This document shows positions 33,106 through 45,262 of a stretch of 64,000 bases of DNA, in pieces (positions within the stretch are counted from its first letter, which is position 1; each line of letters starts with the position of its first letter). The position numbers and the translations under genes were made by a program. The DNA comes from Globisporangium splendens (taxonomy: Eukaryota; Oomycota; Peronosporomycetes; Pythiales; Pythiaceae): positions 124,001 through 188,000 of the forward strand of contig VFIW01000026.1 in NCBI GenBank assembly GCA_006386115.1, read 5' to 3'. The notes under the pieces are model-generated. The model ran no database searches. It had not been told where the DNA came from and saw only the letters and a program-made list of their open reading frames with translations.

Positions 33106-35046
33106 CTATTGGTTGGTGGCGGTCAACATATACTCTGGGGATGGCTTGAAAATGGTTTGATGGTAGCGGTCCTGGAGCACTTCAGACAGAAGCTCGTGCG
33201 TTCCTAGCGGCTCCGTGACGCGGATATCAACGTTTGGGTGCTTTTGCTTCACGCCAGCCAGGGTCTCTTCGATATCACCGTCTGCACCAGCGTGTCTTCC
33301 CTGAGACAGAAAGAGAATCGCGACAATCACCACACCAGACATGATCTTGTAATGATCCAACGCGACTTCCAAGAGTGGATCATTGAAATCGTATTCAGGA
33401 CCTTCACGCCGTTCCATACACGCAGTTCCAACCAACTTGACTTTGTTCGCCAACAGTTCGCGTAGTTGGTCACCGACGAGTTCGCGCGCAGCATGCACTT
33501 CACGGTTAGGCGTACCATGGTCCAGCACAATCACTGATACGTCCTCACTCTGTGGTACGTCGGCAGTCAGCGCGTGAACTTTTTCTTCTAGGATTTTTGC
33601 AATGCGATTATCCGTAGGGTTTGCCATGTCCACGAGGCAGCCACCAAGACGCAGCGTCAGTGGCGGTCGACTAGGTTCACTCACGAGTTTATTCCAGCAC
33701 TTGTGAAGCACCTCGGGAAGAAACTCGGTGAGAGTGCTGCTGTTTCCGAAAAAGAGCGGAAGCACGACGACCTCGACGGTGTTTTCCTTGTACTGCTTCA
33801 GATGCTCGAGCAGCACCATTTCGAACGATTTGGCAGCGATTCCATGCAGCTTGGACGGGTCAATTCGATTCGAGAAGCGGAAACTGCACGGGACAACAGG
33901 CAAGCGAAGCGATCGACTCAAACGGAAACTGATCTGGCGTAAATCAAGGTGCGGCTCGGGGCGCAGGGAGCCAATGTTGACCAGCACAACAAGTTTTTTC
34001 GTGTCTTGTGTCGTGGAAGCTCCAACCAAGCTAAAGGTAGTTTGAAGCAGGTGTTTTGCTTCTTCTTCGTTGGCTTCTTCTTCCATGACTTGGGCTAGAA
34101 GACCCTCGCGATAGGACGGGTAGATCAACTTCACGCCCAGTTCATTCTTGATCCGATCGTTTTTCGTGATCTTGCTCTCGGCGTAGAACGTTTTCGCCAT
34201 CGCACTCATCGTCGCCTCGGCTTCCTCCCACGTCTGACTTGGCACCATAGGCAGGTTCAAGAGTTCGCACGCATACGCCGTAACTTGGTCAGCAGGAGCA
34301 GGTTCGTCGTCACAGACGTTGTAGATGGCACAGGAGTTTGGCTTCGCTGCCGACGCCAAGAGGATGTTCACGATGTCGTCCACGTGGATGCGGTTGAACA
34401 CGCGGCCGGGGATATGGATGCGCGTCGCAGTGCCACTGCGCACTTTCATGATCGTACCGCGACCTGGACCATAGATCCCCGCGATACGGAAAATATGCAC
34501 AGGCAAACCGGTCTCGAGCCATTGCTTCTCGGCGATGATGCGCATCTGGCTGCGCTTGACCGACGATTGCACTGGTGCCGATTCGTCCACTGCGACGCCA
34601 TTCGTTTCTCCATAGACACCGATTGTCGAGAGGTACGCAAGCCACTGCAGCGATCCACTCACAGCTGCGAGAAGCTGTTCTCGAAGTGCATAAAGCACGG
34701 GGTCTTCTTGACCATCCGTGCGTCCTGTGGGCACCGAGATGATGATGTGCGTGACGCCAGCCAGTGCTTGCTCGACACTCACGTCGTTCGATGGGTCCCA
34801 CTTCGTACCGTCAAACACGAACACATTGCGCTTACGTTCTCCAGTGTCTGCTCCTGCATGGAACACGTGCGGGAATTGCTGGGCGAGCTGCGCGGCGGAT
34901 TCCTGCGTGCGCGACGTACCGGCGACCTCAAAACCCTTTGCACGAAACGCGAGGGCAGCGCGCGACGCAGAGAAGCCCAGACCGAAGACGAAGAGCTTCT
35001 TCTTTCCCGCCAGGATGACGCCGGACGCAGTGTTGGGAGGAGACAT
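33106..35046 (-). CDS. Fusion of a Rossmann (SDR-like) dehydrogenase and a tandem CbiX chelatase
   Basis: 646 residues in one exon; the ATG at 35046 (MSPPNTASG) is the first in frame. Residues about 14-320 form an extended SDR/epimerase-like NAD(P) domain (FVFGLGFSAS, then STIGVYGE and FRIAGIYGPGRG). Residues about 350-490 and 505-644 are two ferrochelatase-like CbiX/SirB units. The first is degenerate (VLVNIGSLRPEP lacks the His), the second keeps DHGTPN (His 510) and SQGRHAGAD (His 585), the pair that holds metal in sirohydrochlorin chelatases. The likely role is insertion of iron into sirohydrochlorin to make sirohaem. The dehydrogenase half could act in the step before, but its closest look is to YeeZ-type oxidoreductases, so this is inference. 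It is convergent with the Sfi1-type gene, 16 bases apart. Stop TAG. Confidence 0.85.
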   Translation of the reverse strand: MSPPNTASGVILAGKKKLFVFGLGFSASRAALAFRAKGFEVAGTSRTQESAAQLAQQFPHVFHAGADTGERKRNVFVFDGTKWDPSNDVSVEQALAGVTHIIISVPTGRTDGQEDPVLYALREQLLAAVSGSLQWLAYLSTIGVYGETNGVAVDESAPVQSSVKRSQMRIIAEKQWLETGLPVHIFRIAGIYGPGRGTIMKVRSGTATRIHIPGRVFNRIHVDDIVNILLASAAKPNSCAIYNVCDDEPAPADQVTAYACELLNLPMVPSQTWEEAEATMSAMAKTFYAESKITKNDRIKNELGVKLIYPSYREGLLAQVMEEEANEEEAKHLLQTTFSLVGASTTQDTKKLVVLVNIGSLRPEPHLDLRQISFRLSRSLRLPVVPCSFRFSNRIDPSKLHGIAAKSFEMVLLEHLKQYKENTVEVVVLPLFFGNSSTLTEFLPEVLHKCWNKLVSEPSRPPLTLRLGGCLVDMANPTDNRIAKILEEKVHALTADVPQSEDVSVIVLDHGTPNREVHAARELVGDQLRELLANKVKLVGTACMERREGPEYDFNDPLLEVALDHYKIMSGVVIVAILFLSQGRHAGADGDIEETLAGVKQKHPNVDIRVTEPLGTHELLSEVLQDRYHQTIFKPSPEYMLTATNQ

Positions 35047-35294
35047 GGACGGGTGCTGATGCAGAGAAGTGAGGGCGGCGTGAACACCAACGCGCGACGT
35101 GCTGCTGATTGCAGATTTGCGCAATTGACTGCTTTGACTTTCTGTCCTACCCAATCGAGCTCCTCAGATCAGAATGTGGATCAGAATCAGGTTCTGACTC
35201 ATTTAATAAATTACGCGAACTATCCCCTGCAAAAATGAAAATACTGAAAATGGTGTGGCATGAGTGAGAGAAGGCAATTCTATTTGACTCATGA

Positions 35295-35633
35295 TCAGCA
35301 CACAGTTGAAGAATTCCTGAGTCTCATTAATACTGCTGAGAGTGAGGTGTTTCTCATTTTTGACGGGGTGGCACTGATATCATTGTCGAGTAGAGCTGCT
35401 ACTTGGGACAGAAGAACTTGATCATTTCCCCGCGATTCGTCGGTAAGTATCTTCGCACTCTTGGAGTTCATTGCCACGTTGGCGAGAAGATCGGCCATTT
35501 TGCATTGTTCTCGTTTTGTGTGATTCCAGGAGGTCCACGCAAAGTTGGTGATGATCTGATTTACTCGAACTGCTAGTGGCTGCAACTCGGTCTGGCGTAT
35601 TGAGGAGAGCCCGTTCTGGGATGCGATAATCAT
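35295..35633 (-). CDS. Small ORF, unknown, doubtful
   Basis: 112 residues from a true ATG at 35633 (MIIASQNGLSSIRQ) to TGA. The composition looks protein-like but I recognise no domain. It lies where exons 2-4 of the neighbouring transporter fragment would be expected and shows no transporter sequence, so it may be a remnant of another gene or a chance frame. Confidence 0.25.
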   Translation of the reverse strand: MIIASQNGLSSIRQTELQPLAVRVNQIITNFAWTSWNHTKREQCKMADLLANVAMNSKSAKILTDESRGNDQVLLSQVAALLDNDISATPSKMRNTSLSAVLMRLRNSSTVC

Positions 35634-35700
35634 TTGGCTATCTTCGAGTGTGGCACGAGTGACATATCAAAGCTCAATAGATGCATCGCATACAACCTGC

Positions 35701-35988
35701 ATAATTCGTCGTGACGAACACAATACAGCGCCAACAGATAAACTCCACGGATGTCATGTAGAACGTCGCGCACTTGACGCACGTGGGCACCAAGCTGAAG
35801 CACACGGCCGACATCGTGACATAAATGAGCCCCATGAACGCGCTCAATCGCGGCAGCGGCAACAAAGCTTCGAGCGTCAATGGAAACGAGAGTAGCGATG
35901 GCGACGACGCTCTCACGATAGGCGACATGGGTTCGTCAAAGGATGCCGACGAAGCAGCACTCGGAGTCACGACCACGAGCAGCGGCAT
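35701..35988 (-). pseudogene. Truncated transporter copy (first exon only)
   Basis: The minus-strand frame from ATG 35988 (MPLLVVVTP) reads into GLIYVTMSAVCFSLVPTCVK and TFYMTSVEFICWR, which matches exon 1 of the two intact drug/metabolite transporters downstream. It ends at the usual exon border after Asn-Tyr, where the intact genes have GTACGT or GTGCGT but this copy has GCAGGT. No sequence like exons 2-4 follows. It is a truncated member of the tandem cluster. Confidence 0.6.
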
Positions 35989-37331
35989 ACCTTCTCGACT
36001 CTGAGAAGCGCACGCGTGTTCCCAACATTCGCCGTCATCTTGCTGTCCTGTCTTGCGATCTCTCGAGACAACAAGTACTGCTTGGCGATTCTCTCGGGGT
36101 GGTGTCCGATTCCAAAGTGAGCAGAGAACCAACGGCAGAGAAAAGACCAAGACTTGGCGATCTTTTTGGGTTTTCTTTCGCCACAGTCAAGGCGGCGAAT
36201 CGGCGGAAGCGGCCGCCACTAGGCGCACACCCTAAGACTGCAGACTCTGACGTGCAGAGGCCCAGAGAAGATGGAATGGATGATACGAGCACTTCCTCCT
36301 TTGTCACGAGGATGTGGATTGTTGAACAAATGATGCGAGTGGCTCACGCAGACATCTCCTCTTCACTTCGTCTACTGTACAATGACAGGAGACCGAGACA
36401 GCTGACACCTTCAAGAGCTGCGCGTGACTGGCCGTTTCGTGAGCTGTTCGAGCGAGTCGCACTTGACGGTTTCTGAGGTGGGGGACTCCTCCTCCTCCCC
36501 TCTGCAGACTTCAGATAGGGGGCTCGAGTGCGTCGCCCATTTTGACTCATTTGCTCTGGAAAATGAAGAACATGGGAGAAACTGAGGCGAGTGCCACGGT
36601 CTGGTGCAGAAAACGGTGGGATGTGATGGGCGTTTGTCAAGCACAAATTTATCGAAATTAACAGTTTACAATGAAATAAGTTCAAAAGAGGTGATGGTTG
36701 CGAAGGAGACAATGTCATGGCTGCTGTATTATATCACTAAATCAGTATATTGTCGAGTCTGTAATGAAAGGGTATTTGATTGTGGAGGGGTACTAACGGA
36801 ATGGGTGAGCAACAACAGTGATGCTTGCCTTTCAATCTGGTGACACGATAGTCAATGGATGCAATTTTGTGTGCATTGGTCCAGTTCGCATCTTCGAAAG
36901 TCTACACTTGAGGCTCGCTGTCGTGCGCTCATGGAGAATGCGGATGGAACAGACTAAGCGAACCTCGCATGCGACGATGGGAGTGAGACGAGTGCCAAAG
37001 GTCGAAAAACGAATCTATCGCTCGGAAAACAAAGATGAAACGGACGCAGGGATTCTCCAGTTGCCACGAACAAACTGCTCTTTTAGCCAGTCCCAAGGCG
37101 CGACCAGCGAGTTTTGTGCAATCACACGAGGGTCTTCAAACGTAATACTACTGAACCACAAAGACGTCTCGCTTCAATGGACACAATGTGAAACGTCTCA
37201 ACATGAAAGAAGACGCACAGCTTTGCCATTCTTTGCTAGTGGTAGTAGTAGTACTACGATGTAGAAAAAAAAGATCAAAGAAATCTATTCCGAAACAGAT
37301 TCGCTCTGCAGTTTAGCCGATACGGATGGAC
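35989..37331. other. Intergenic, no supported gene
   Basis: 1.3 kb between the transporter fragment and the next transporter stop. Open frames on both strands (for example plus 36818-37264) show no recognisable domain. A TAG triplet run lies near 37240-37260. Confidence 0.45.
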
Positions 37332-38580
37332 TCACTTGGCTCTCGACTTGCGCAACGCAATCACCGCAGCACAAGCGCAAATGATGACGGCGCCGACGAC
37401 GCTCCAGTGGTTAATCTTCTCGCCCAACAAGATCGCATCCCAGATGAACACGCACACGACATCGAGGTAGCGCATGACGGAGGCAATCCCAGCTTTCTCG
37501 AGTTGGAAGCCTTTCGTGAGCAGCATTTGACCCACGCCCGTGAACACACCGCTTCCGATGACCGACGCCCACAACGGCCAGCTATCTGGGACCACAAAGC
37601 GCTGCACAAAACAATCGACACAAGGTTAGACACCACATCCATAACCAGCTTGTACGCAAAGCTGCGAGAACGTACGCGCTGGAAAATCGCGATCCAAATA
37701 AGCGCCATCACAATGCTGAACACCATGAAGTAGTGCACGATCACGAACGCGTTCATGCCCTGCAGCTTGCGCACCGAGATGAACACGAACGCTTGCCCAA
37801 CGGCACCAAGAAGTGCCGATCCGACTGCGATCCAGGAGCCGTCGGTTTCAGCAGTCGCATGATCGTAGCCAAACAGGAAGCCAGGACGAACGACGCAGAT
37901 CAAACCAGCGAACGACAGCACAGCAAAGAAGAAGCTGGGTGGGTCGATCTTCTCATGCAACAAGCAGGCACCCTAGATGCGTACAAAGATTCGCGAAGAC
38001 AGGTTAACAACGACATCTGATAGTAAGGCAATACCGTGGAAGCTACTTACGAAGAAGAATGTGATGACGGGACTCGTGAAGATGATCACACTCGCATCGG
38101 CGAGCACCATTTGCGAGACCGCGTAGAACGCAAACGAAATCGACGAAAACCCCGAAAGCACGCGGTAGAACAGCATCATTCGGTCTTCAGGTTTCACGTA
38201 CAGCGATTCACCATTCCACAAGATGAGCACCTACGAAAGCGCACAATAAAAAAGAGCGTTATCAGTACCAATCGCTCCGAGTGCATGCTCTGAGTGCCTG
38301 CAATACACACACGTACGTAGTTGAGACCAAGCGCCACAAGCGAGCGCCAGAAGATCGCTTCCATGGACGTCATCGAGTATGTGTTGAACTTGAGAAACGT
38401 CGACATGAGACTGAAGCAGACTGCGGATGCCGCGACGCAGCCGATGCCGAGCAGCTTGTGCGGCTTGTCATCTTCGCCGTGCAGCTTGGCGGACGCATCG
38501 TATGAAGGCACGATAGCACTCGCGTCGTCGGAGCGCAGCACCGTCGTCGGCAGCAACGGGTTCGTCTCTCTGGGGCTCAT
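37332..38580 (-). CDS. Drug/metabolite transporter (EamA/DMT family), copy 1
   Basis: Four exons (38580-38317, 38230-38051, 37972-37676, 37601-37332), all phase 0, give 336 residues. About ten membrane helices are visible in two EamA repeats, for example GCVAASAVCFSLMSTFLKF, SVIIFTSPVITFFF and HWSVVGAVIICACAAVIAL. An acidic soluble N-terminus of about 50 residues comes first. DMT proteins export or exchange small metabolites or nucleotide sugars across a membrane; the substrate cannot be read from the sequence. It is the nearest relative of copy 2 at 39051-40282: exon lengths 2 and 3 are identical (180 and 297 bases), so the two arose by tandem duplication. No lesion was seen. Confidence 0.88.
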
Positions 38581-39050
38581 GGTAGACCGAATGGCGGCGT
38601 CGGCAACGTTCAGAGCGGCGCAAGAACGCAAATGAGCTCCTCTTTTGTTGCTGACAACCGCAGAGTGATGGTCTCGGTTACGACAGGAGTGCGACCTTCC
38701 CCAGCTGAAACAACTGACCAATCAGATGGCAGTTCGAAGTGGTTGACGTTTCTTAACAGGATGCGATTGGCGGAAAGAAAAATCAATGGATGATAAGTAG
38801 AGCAAAATGATTTGCTGAAAATAAACCTGGGCGATGTGAGTGGTTGAAAAAGGGGGTGAGACGACGCAAAAGGACGTCGCATCGTCGCATGGAATGATGA
38901 GTGTGATGAATGGATGTCACAAGAAGCCAGGTGGTTAAGCGCACCAGCGTCACACTCCTCCAGGAAGTTCGTGTTCTGATAGTTCTCATGGCTGCGGATG
39001 CACGTACACAACTGCATATATTGGTGTGGAATTACTAGTACAACGTGCTC
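38581..39050. other. Intergenic between transporter copies
   Basis: Spacer holding the promoter of copy 1 and the 3' end of copy 2. The minus-strand frame stays open upstream of the copy 1 ATG but has no earlier ATG and no membrane helix, so it is not coding. Confidence 0.45.
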
Positions 39051-40282
39051 CTATGCGTTCGATTTCCGCAGCGCAATGATGGCGGCGCACACGCAGATGA
39101 TCGCAGCGCCGACCGCACTCCAGTGATTGATGCGCTCGTGAAGCAGCATCGAGTCCCAGATGAACACGCACACGACATCGAGGTACCGCATGACGGACGC
39201 GATGCCCGCTTTCTCGAGTTGGAAGCCCTTCGTGAGGAACGTCTGGCCGATGAACGTGAACACACCGCTGCCGATCACTGCCGTCCACATGGTGAGGTCG
39301 TTTGGAATCACAAAGCGCTACAACATAGGCAAGAGACGGAAAAGATGCGTGTCGCGGTCAAGACAAGAGAGTAGCCGCACAGACAGGAGTTCGTATTCGG
39401 AACGTACCCGCTGAAAAAGCGCAATGTACAGAAGCGACACGATGGTGCTGAAGAACATGAAGTAGTGGATAATTACTTGCACGTGGAGGTGGCGCAGCTT
39501 GCGCACATAGATGTACACAAACGCTTGTCCGACCGCGCCAAGTAGACCCGATCCCACTGCAACCCATGAACCGTCGGTCGCTGCAGTGTCGTGGTTGTAT
39601 CCGAAGAGAAATCCTGGACGAACGACGCAGACGAGTCCCGCAAACGACGTAATTGCACAAAGAAAGCTCGGGAGATCAATGCGCTCATGGAGCAAGCAGG
39701 CACCCTACACTCAACAGCATCGATACCCTATTTAGGCATGAGGTTTCGCGAGATTGGCTGAGTGGAGTGATTCTTACCAAGAAGAAAGTGATGACGGGGC
39801 TGGTGAAGATGATCACACTGGCATCTGCGAGCACCATCTGCGAAATTGAGTAAAACTGAAATGCGATCGATGCGAATCCCGAGATCACTCGATAGAACAT
39901 CGTCTTTCGGTCTTCAGGCTTCACATACAGACTCTGTCCTCTGTACAGGATCACTCCCTACACATGCAAACAAACACTCGTAAATATATCGAGGACTGCC
40001 ATCAGGTCCGACTGAATACATGAGAGCACGCACATAATTCAAAATGCAGGCGATGAAGGATCGCCAGAAAACTGCTTCGACGGACGTCATCGCCGACGTA
40101 TCGTACTTGACAAACGTCGACATCACACTGAAGCATACCGCCGACGCTGCGACGCACGCGATGCCGAGCAGCGAGTGCGGCTGCTTGGCGCTGGCTGGTG
40201 CCTCCGATGGCAGTTTCGCCATCGGGGACTCCACGACCGTGATTGGTAGCAGCAGCGGCAGAGTTTCTTCCTTTGGGCTCAT
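39051..40282 (-). CDS. Drug/metabolite transporter (EamA/DMT family), copy 2
   Basis: Four exons (40282-40034, 39957-39778, 39704-39408, 39317-39051), all phase 0, give 330 residues. The order of helices matches copy 1 (ACVAASAVCFSVMSTFVKY, SVIIFTSPVITFFL, GQTFLTKGFQLEKAGIASV, INHWSAVGAAIICVC). The start MSPKEETLPL corresponds to MSPRETNPLL in copy 1, which supports both starts. The N-terminus carries a di-leucine-like stretch (LPLLLP) that could act in sorting to an endomembrane; this is inference. It lies in the same direction as copy 1, 470 bases upstream of its start. Stop TAG at 39051-39053. Confidence 0.88.
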
Positions 40283-40663
40283 TGTGAGCGATTGGTGACG
40301 ACCAGACTGTAGGGAAGTGCTTGCGGGGTTGGATGCCGAATGGCAAATGGCAAGAGCGAGGAAGGCAAACGAAACTACTTTCGGAGTGATGGGCACGTTG
40401 TCGCTTCAAGTTGTTTGGTCAATCACTTTGGGGGGTCCTGATTGGCGGAAACCAGACGTTCGTTGACAGGCGTTTGCGCATGCACCATGAGTGACATTCA
40501 CTATGGCAAACACATGAGACTGGCATTTTGGGGTGTGGATGAATGCGCAAGCGCTGGAAAAAAGCATTTGCATTCAAGTGGCATCATGGCTACACAGCAT
40601 GAGCTGAGAAAGTGCATACACACACACAGAGTCACAAAGCAGCAGCCCGAGTGCTCTCTCTTC

Positions 40664-41926
<1,263 letters not shown>

Positions 41927-42429
41927 GTGCGCAGAAGATGGCAAATGCCGAAATGAGAGAAGGAATGCGGAATGGAAGGCAAGCAGGGCGAGAGAGGAAA
42001 GAGAGAGGGAGAAAACGAAGGAGAGAGAGCTTTCGGTTCAGCGTGAACCCACTCGCCAATTCTCCTAAAATAGTCCACTCATAACGGAAAGCAATGGACG
42101 CTAGTGGCGAAAGTATTGAGATTGCAACAACACCTGCATGCGCTCATCACGTTGCACTTTGCATGAACCCATTGCTGCCCGCTGGATTTTTTCAGCGCTG
42201 TCCGTTGCGTCCTGAGTGAAGGTCGTGCCATTGCCAGTTTGACTGGGCAGGAGTTGAAGATGGCTACATGCGCCTTTCAATCGAAAGCGAAGCGCTGCAC
42301 TTGCTATAATAAACGCTATCAGAAGACGCCAGCAATGCCTCAAATGCTTTCACTTGATGGCTCTCTGGTCAGGAGCTGTTGGCGAAGTACGCCTCCAGTG
42401 CGGCAGACAGTAAACAAACACTGCTGCGC
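41927..42429. other. Intergenic with GA-rich tract
   Basis: Upstream region of PP1. A GA-rich run lies near 41985-42025. No other feature. Confidence 0.4.
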
Positions 42430-43609
42430 ATTGGACTTTCGCAATGCAATCGCGATCGCGCACGCGCAGATGATCGCAGCGCCGACGATGCTCCAGTGGT
42501 TGATGCGCTCGTGAAGCAGCACCGGGTCTCAGATGAACACGCACACGAGTTGGAAGCCCTTCGTGAGAAACGTCTGACCGATGAACGTGAACACGCCGCT
42601 GCCAATCACGGCGATCTACAAGGACCAAGTGTGGGGAACCACGAAGCGCTGCACATACACACACACGTACAAAAAGATGCCAAATCAAGTTCTGCAAGCA
42701 TGTTCGTCGGTCAAGACGTACCCACTGCACGATGCCAATGTAGAGAAGCGACAGCACGATGCTGAAAAGCATGAAATAGTGCACGATCACCAGCACGTTG
42801 ATGCCACGCAGCTTGCGTGCCGAGATGAACACAAACGCCTAGCCGACCGCACCGAGAAACGCGGATCCAATAGCGATCCAGGAGCCATCGGTGGCAGCAG
42901 TCTCGTGATCGTATCCAAAGAGAAAACCTGATCACACGACGCTGACGAGACCTGCGAACGAGACGATGACACAAAGGAAACTCGGCACATCGATTCGCTC
43001 ATGAAGTAGACACGCGTCCTGTTTCAAAGCACCAGATGTGAGTCACACGTGCAATTAAAGAGAAATGACGACTTGTGCATATTCAATGCAGCTGAACAGC
43101 ACGATGTTGCCCACACGTACCAAGAAGAACGCGATGACGGGACTCGTAAAGATGATCACGCTCGCATCGGCCAGCACCATTTGCGAGACGGCATAGAATG
43201 CACATGCGATGGAGGGAAACCCAGCAATAGATCGATACAGCAGCAACGGTCGAACCTCAGGCTTTACATACAGATTCTGACCAGTGAGCAGAATCGCTCC
43301 CTGACACAACACAGATGGTGGAAGCAGTCCACCCACAGGTCTCAGGTTAGTTCCAACTCCACACGCACACCAGCACTCTCTAAAATGAAAGCGAGACAAA
43401 GAAACTCGTCCATAGTTCATGATCCACGCGGCAAACGAGCGCCAGAAAATCGCCTCCATGGACGTCATCGAGTACGTGTCGACCTTGACGAACGTGGGCA
43501 TTAAACTGACGCACACAGCGGACGCCGCGACTGCACAATCGACTTCTCCACCACCGCAGCTATCGGCAGCAGAGGATGCTATCGGCGCACATTCTCGTCG
43601 TCGCACCAA
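42430..43609 (-). pseudogene. Drug/metabolite transporter pseudogene, copy 3
   Basis: All four exons of the DMT family can be traced: about 43600-43412, 43300-43121, 43018-42722 and 42648-42430. Exons 2 and 3 have the same lengths as the intact copies (180 and 297). Lesions: the N-terminus is replaced by unrelated sequence; the first donor is GG instead of GT at 43411-43410; TGA at 42934-42932 and TAG at 42841-42839 in exon 3; TAG at 42618-42616 and TGA at 42531-42529 in exon 4; an in-frame loss of about 14 codons near 42545 that removes the EKAGIASVMRYLDV segment; loss of the normal stop. It cannot encode a working transporter. Confidence 0.85.
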
Positions 43610-44262
43610 TGAGCACTCGACTGATCTGTTCTGGAGTGCATCTGTGATGTGTGTGCACGACGATGGGGAGCAACGTTCGCAGGCAAGAGTGATGGTTTTG
43701 ATGGCTGTCGTTTAACGCGCTTTTGATTGGCTAGAATTAATGGAGATCATTTATTCGAAATAGGCACATGTGAGGTGTACAATGATCATAAGAGGACCAA
43801 GCGGCTGTTTTCGCTTGCTGCGGTGCATGATTATCCCGATTGCGCCGATTAGCCATGGAGTGGCTTGCAGACTGGAACGTGCTGTAGGATATTGTTGCGG
43901 CACTGTAGTGCGAAAAGCGAATCGTGTTGAACATGCCAGCGTTTAGAGCATTTTTGCAGTCCAGGCGTCTGCGTCATCGCTTTGTAATCACTCCAGCACT
44001 GCTCTGCTCCACACTGATCGCTTGCCAGCATACCGCAAAGGAGCATGGTGCAACTGACCCAAGGTGTTTGATGTTCTCATAGTGGCCATATAGCTGCTGC
44101 TACGGTACAGAATGCACTGCATAGTGTTCACTAAGGCCATGATACGCCACTGAATAATCTTTTTTCGATGTGAGAGCGTCTTATTGTCTGATCGTGGCTG
44201 CTTCAGTTTCCTTCGCACAGATGGCTCACAAGAACACATCGCCATCGAAAACACACACTGCA

Positions 44263-44613
44263 TCAACACTGCAGTGTAAAGGCGGCGATGGTGGGAAAGG
44301 ATCCGCGAGGATCCCAATCTCGGCACGGCAAACCATCTTTAACACGGTTTTCATTGAGTGTACCGTCCTGATGTACTGTCATATGGTAGCACAGTGTGTC
44401 GTCAATCCATTTGTCAGCGCGCTTTTCCTTGAACATACGGGCATATACCACAGGCGAGATGCAATCGACCGCCACATCGTGATCGCATCTCTCGCCTAGC
44501 GCGCGGATCGCATGGTCTGGCAGAAGTGCCAAAGTGATCTTGCTCGAGCACTTGAAAAATGCACAGTGGGCTGCCAAGACTCGGAGTTTTGTGTGCCGTT
44601 TCGCGCGTGGCAT
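44263..44613 (-). CDS. Small ORF, unknown, doubtful
   Basis: 116 residues from a true ATG at 44613 (MPRAKRHTKLRVLAAHC) to a stop at 44263. The middle part (DHDVAVDCISPVVYARMF) looks protein-like, but there is no recognisable domain, splice partner or neighbour link. It could be a remnant. Confidence 0.2.
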   Translation of the reverse strand: MPRAKRHTKLRVLAAHCAFFKCSSKITLALLPDHAIRALGERCDHDVAVDCISPVVYARMFKEKRADKWIDDTLCYHMTVHQDGTLNENRVKDGLPCRDWDPRGSFPTIAAFTLQC

Positions 44614-45262
44614 CTGGATGGGTGGGCTTGAATCACCGGCTTCTCATTGGCTCTTGGGTCTCCGAGTCTCGTTAATTGAAATGATTCAGCTGCTATTCTA
44701 GACAGAGTCACCTGCTAAACCGATGATATATTTGAGTTGGCGTGCAAATTGATACCATGAAAGCAGCTATTAGTATACAAAAAGAAACTTTATAATTCGA
44801 TAGGTGCTGAGAAAACGCAAGTCTGGTGTTTTTCTCTCGTGGCGAGGAGGTGTACTGGACGCCACTTCAAGATCGGCAAAGTCCAGCATTGCGAAAACCG
44901 ATCCATCATGGAAACACGACGGTGGTGGCTACCATGCTTCAGGTTAAACAGCAACGCCACGAAAAATAATCACTTCAATGCCGCGGCAACAACAGCATTG
45001 CGGCTCGACGATGCATGATAAACATCAGCTCATGTTAATCCTTGCTAAGCTAGGGCTCGGGGTCGCCGCCATGCCCACCCGCCATCTGGTTATGATGCAA
45101 ACGAAGAGCTCCGTGTCCGATCCGTTCAAGAGTGCAAAAGAATCTCTCGAAGGACCTCTTGACGAGGCTGAAGCGGTGACTCGAGTGGAGCTCTTCGTCT
45201 TCGCTCTGCTCCCATTCTCCAATTTGCAGACCAAGCAGCAGCGCCTTCCCACAAGTCTCACC
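44614..45262. other. Upstream region of the epimerase
   Basis: No separate gene. The epimerase frame remains open back to an ATG at 44978, but the added residues show no domain, and the ATG at 45263 has the better context. Confidence 0.4.

Noticed and set aside
39914..40396. Longer N-terminus for transporter copy 2 (signal-like MPITPKVVSFAFLALAI)
   Set aside because: The first codon is GTG, not ATG, and copy 1 has no such extension. The ATG at 40282 aligns with the start of copy 1.
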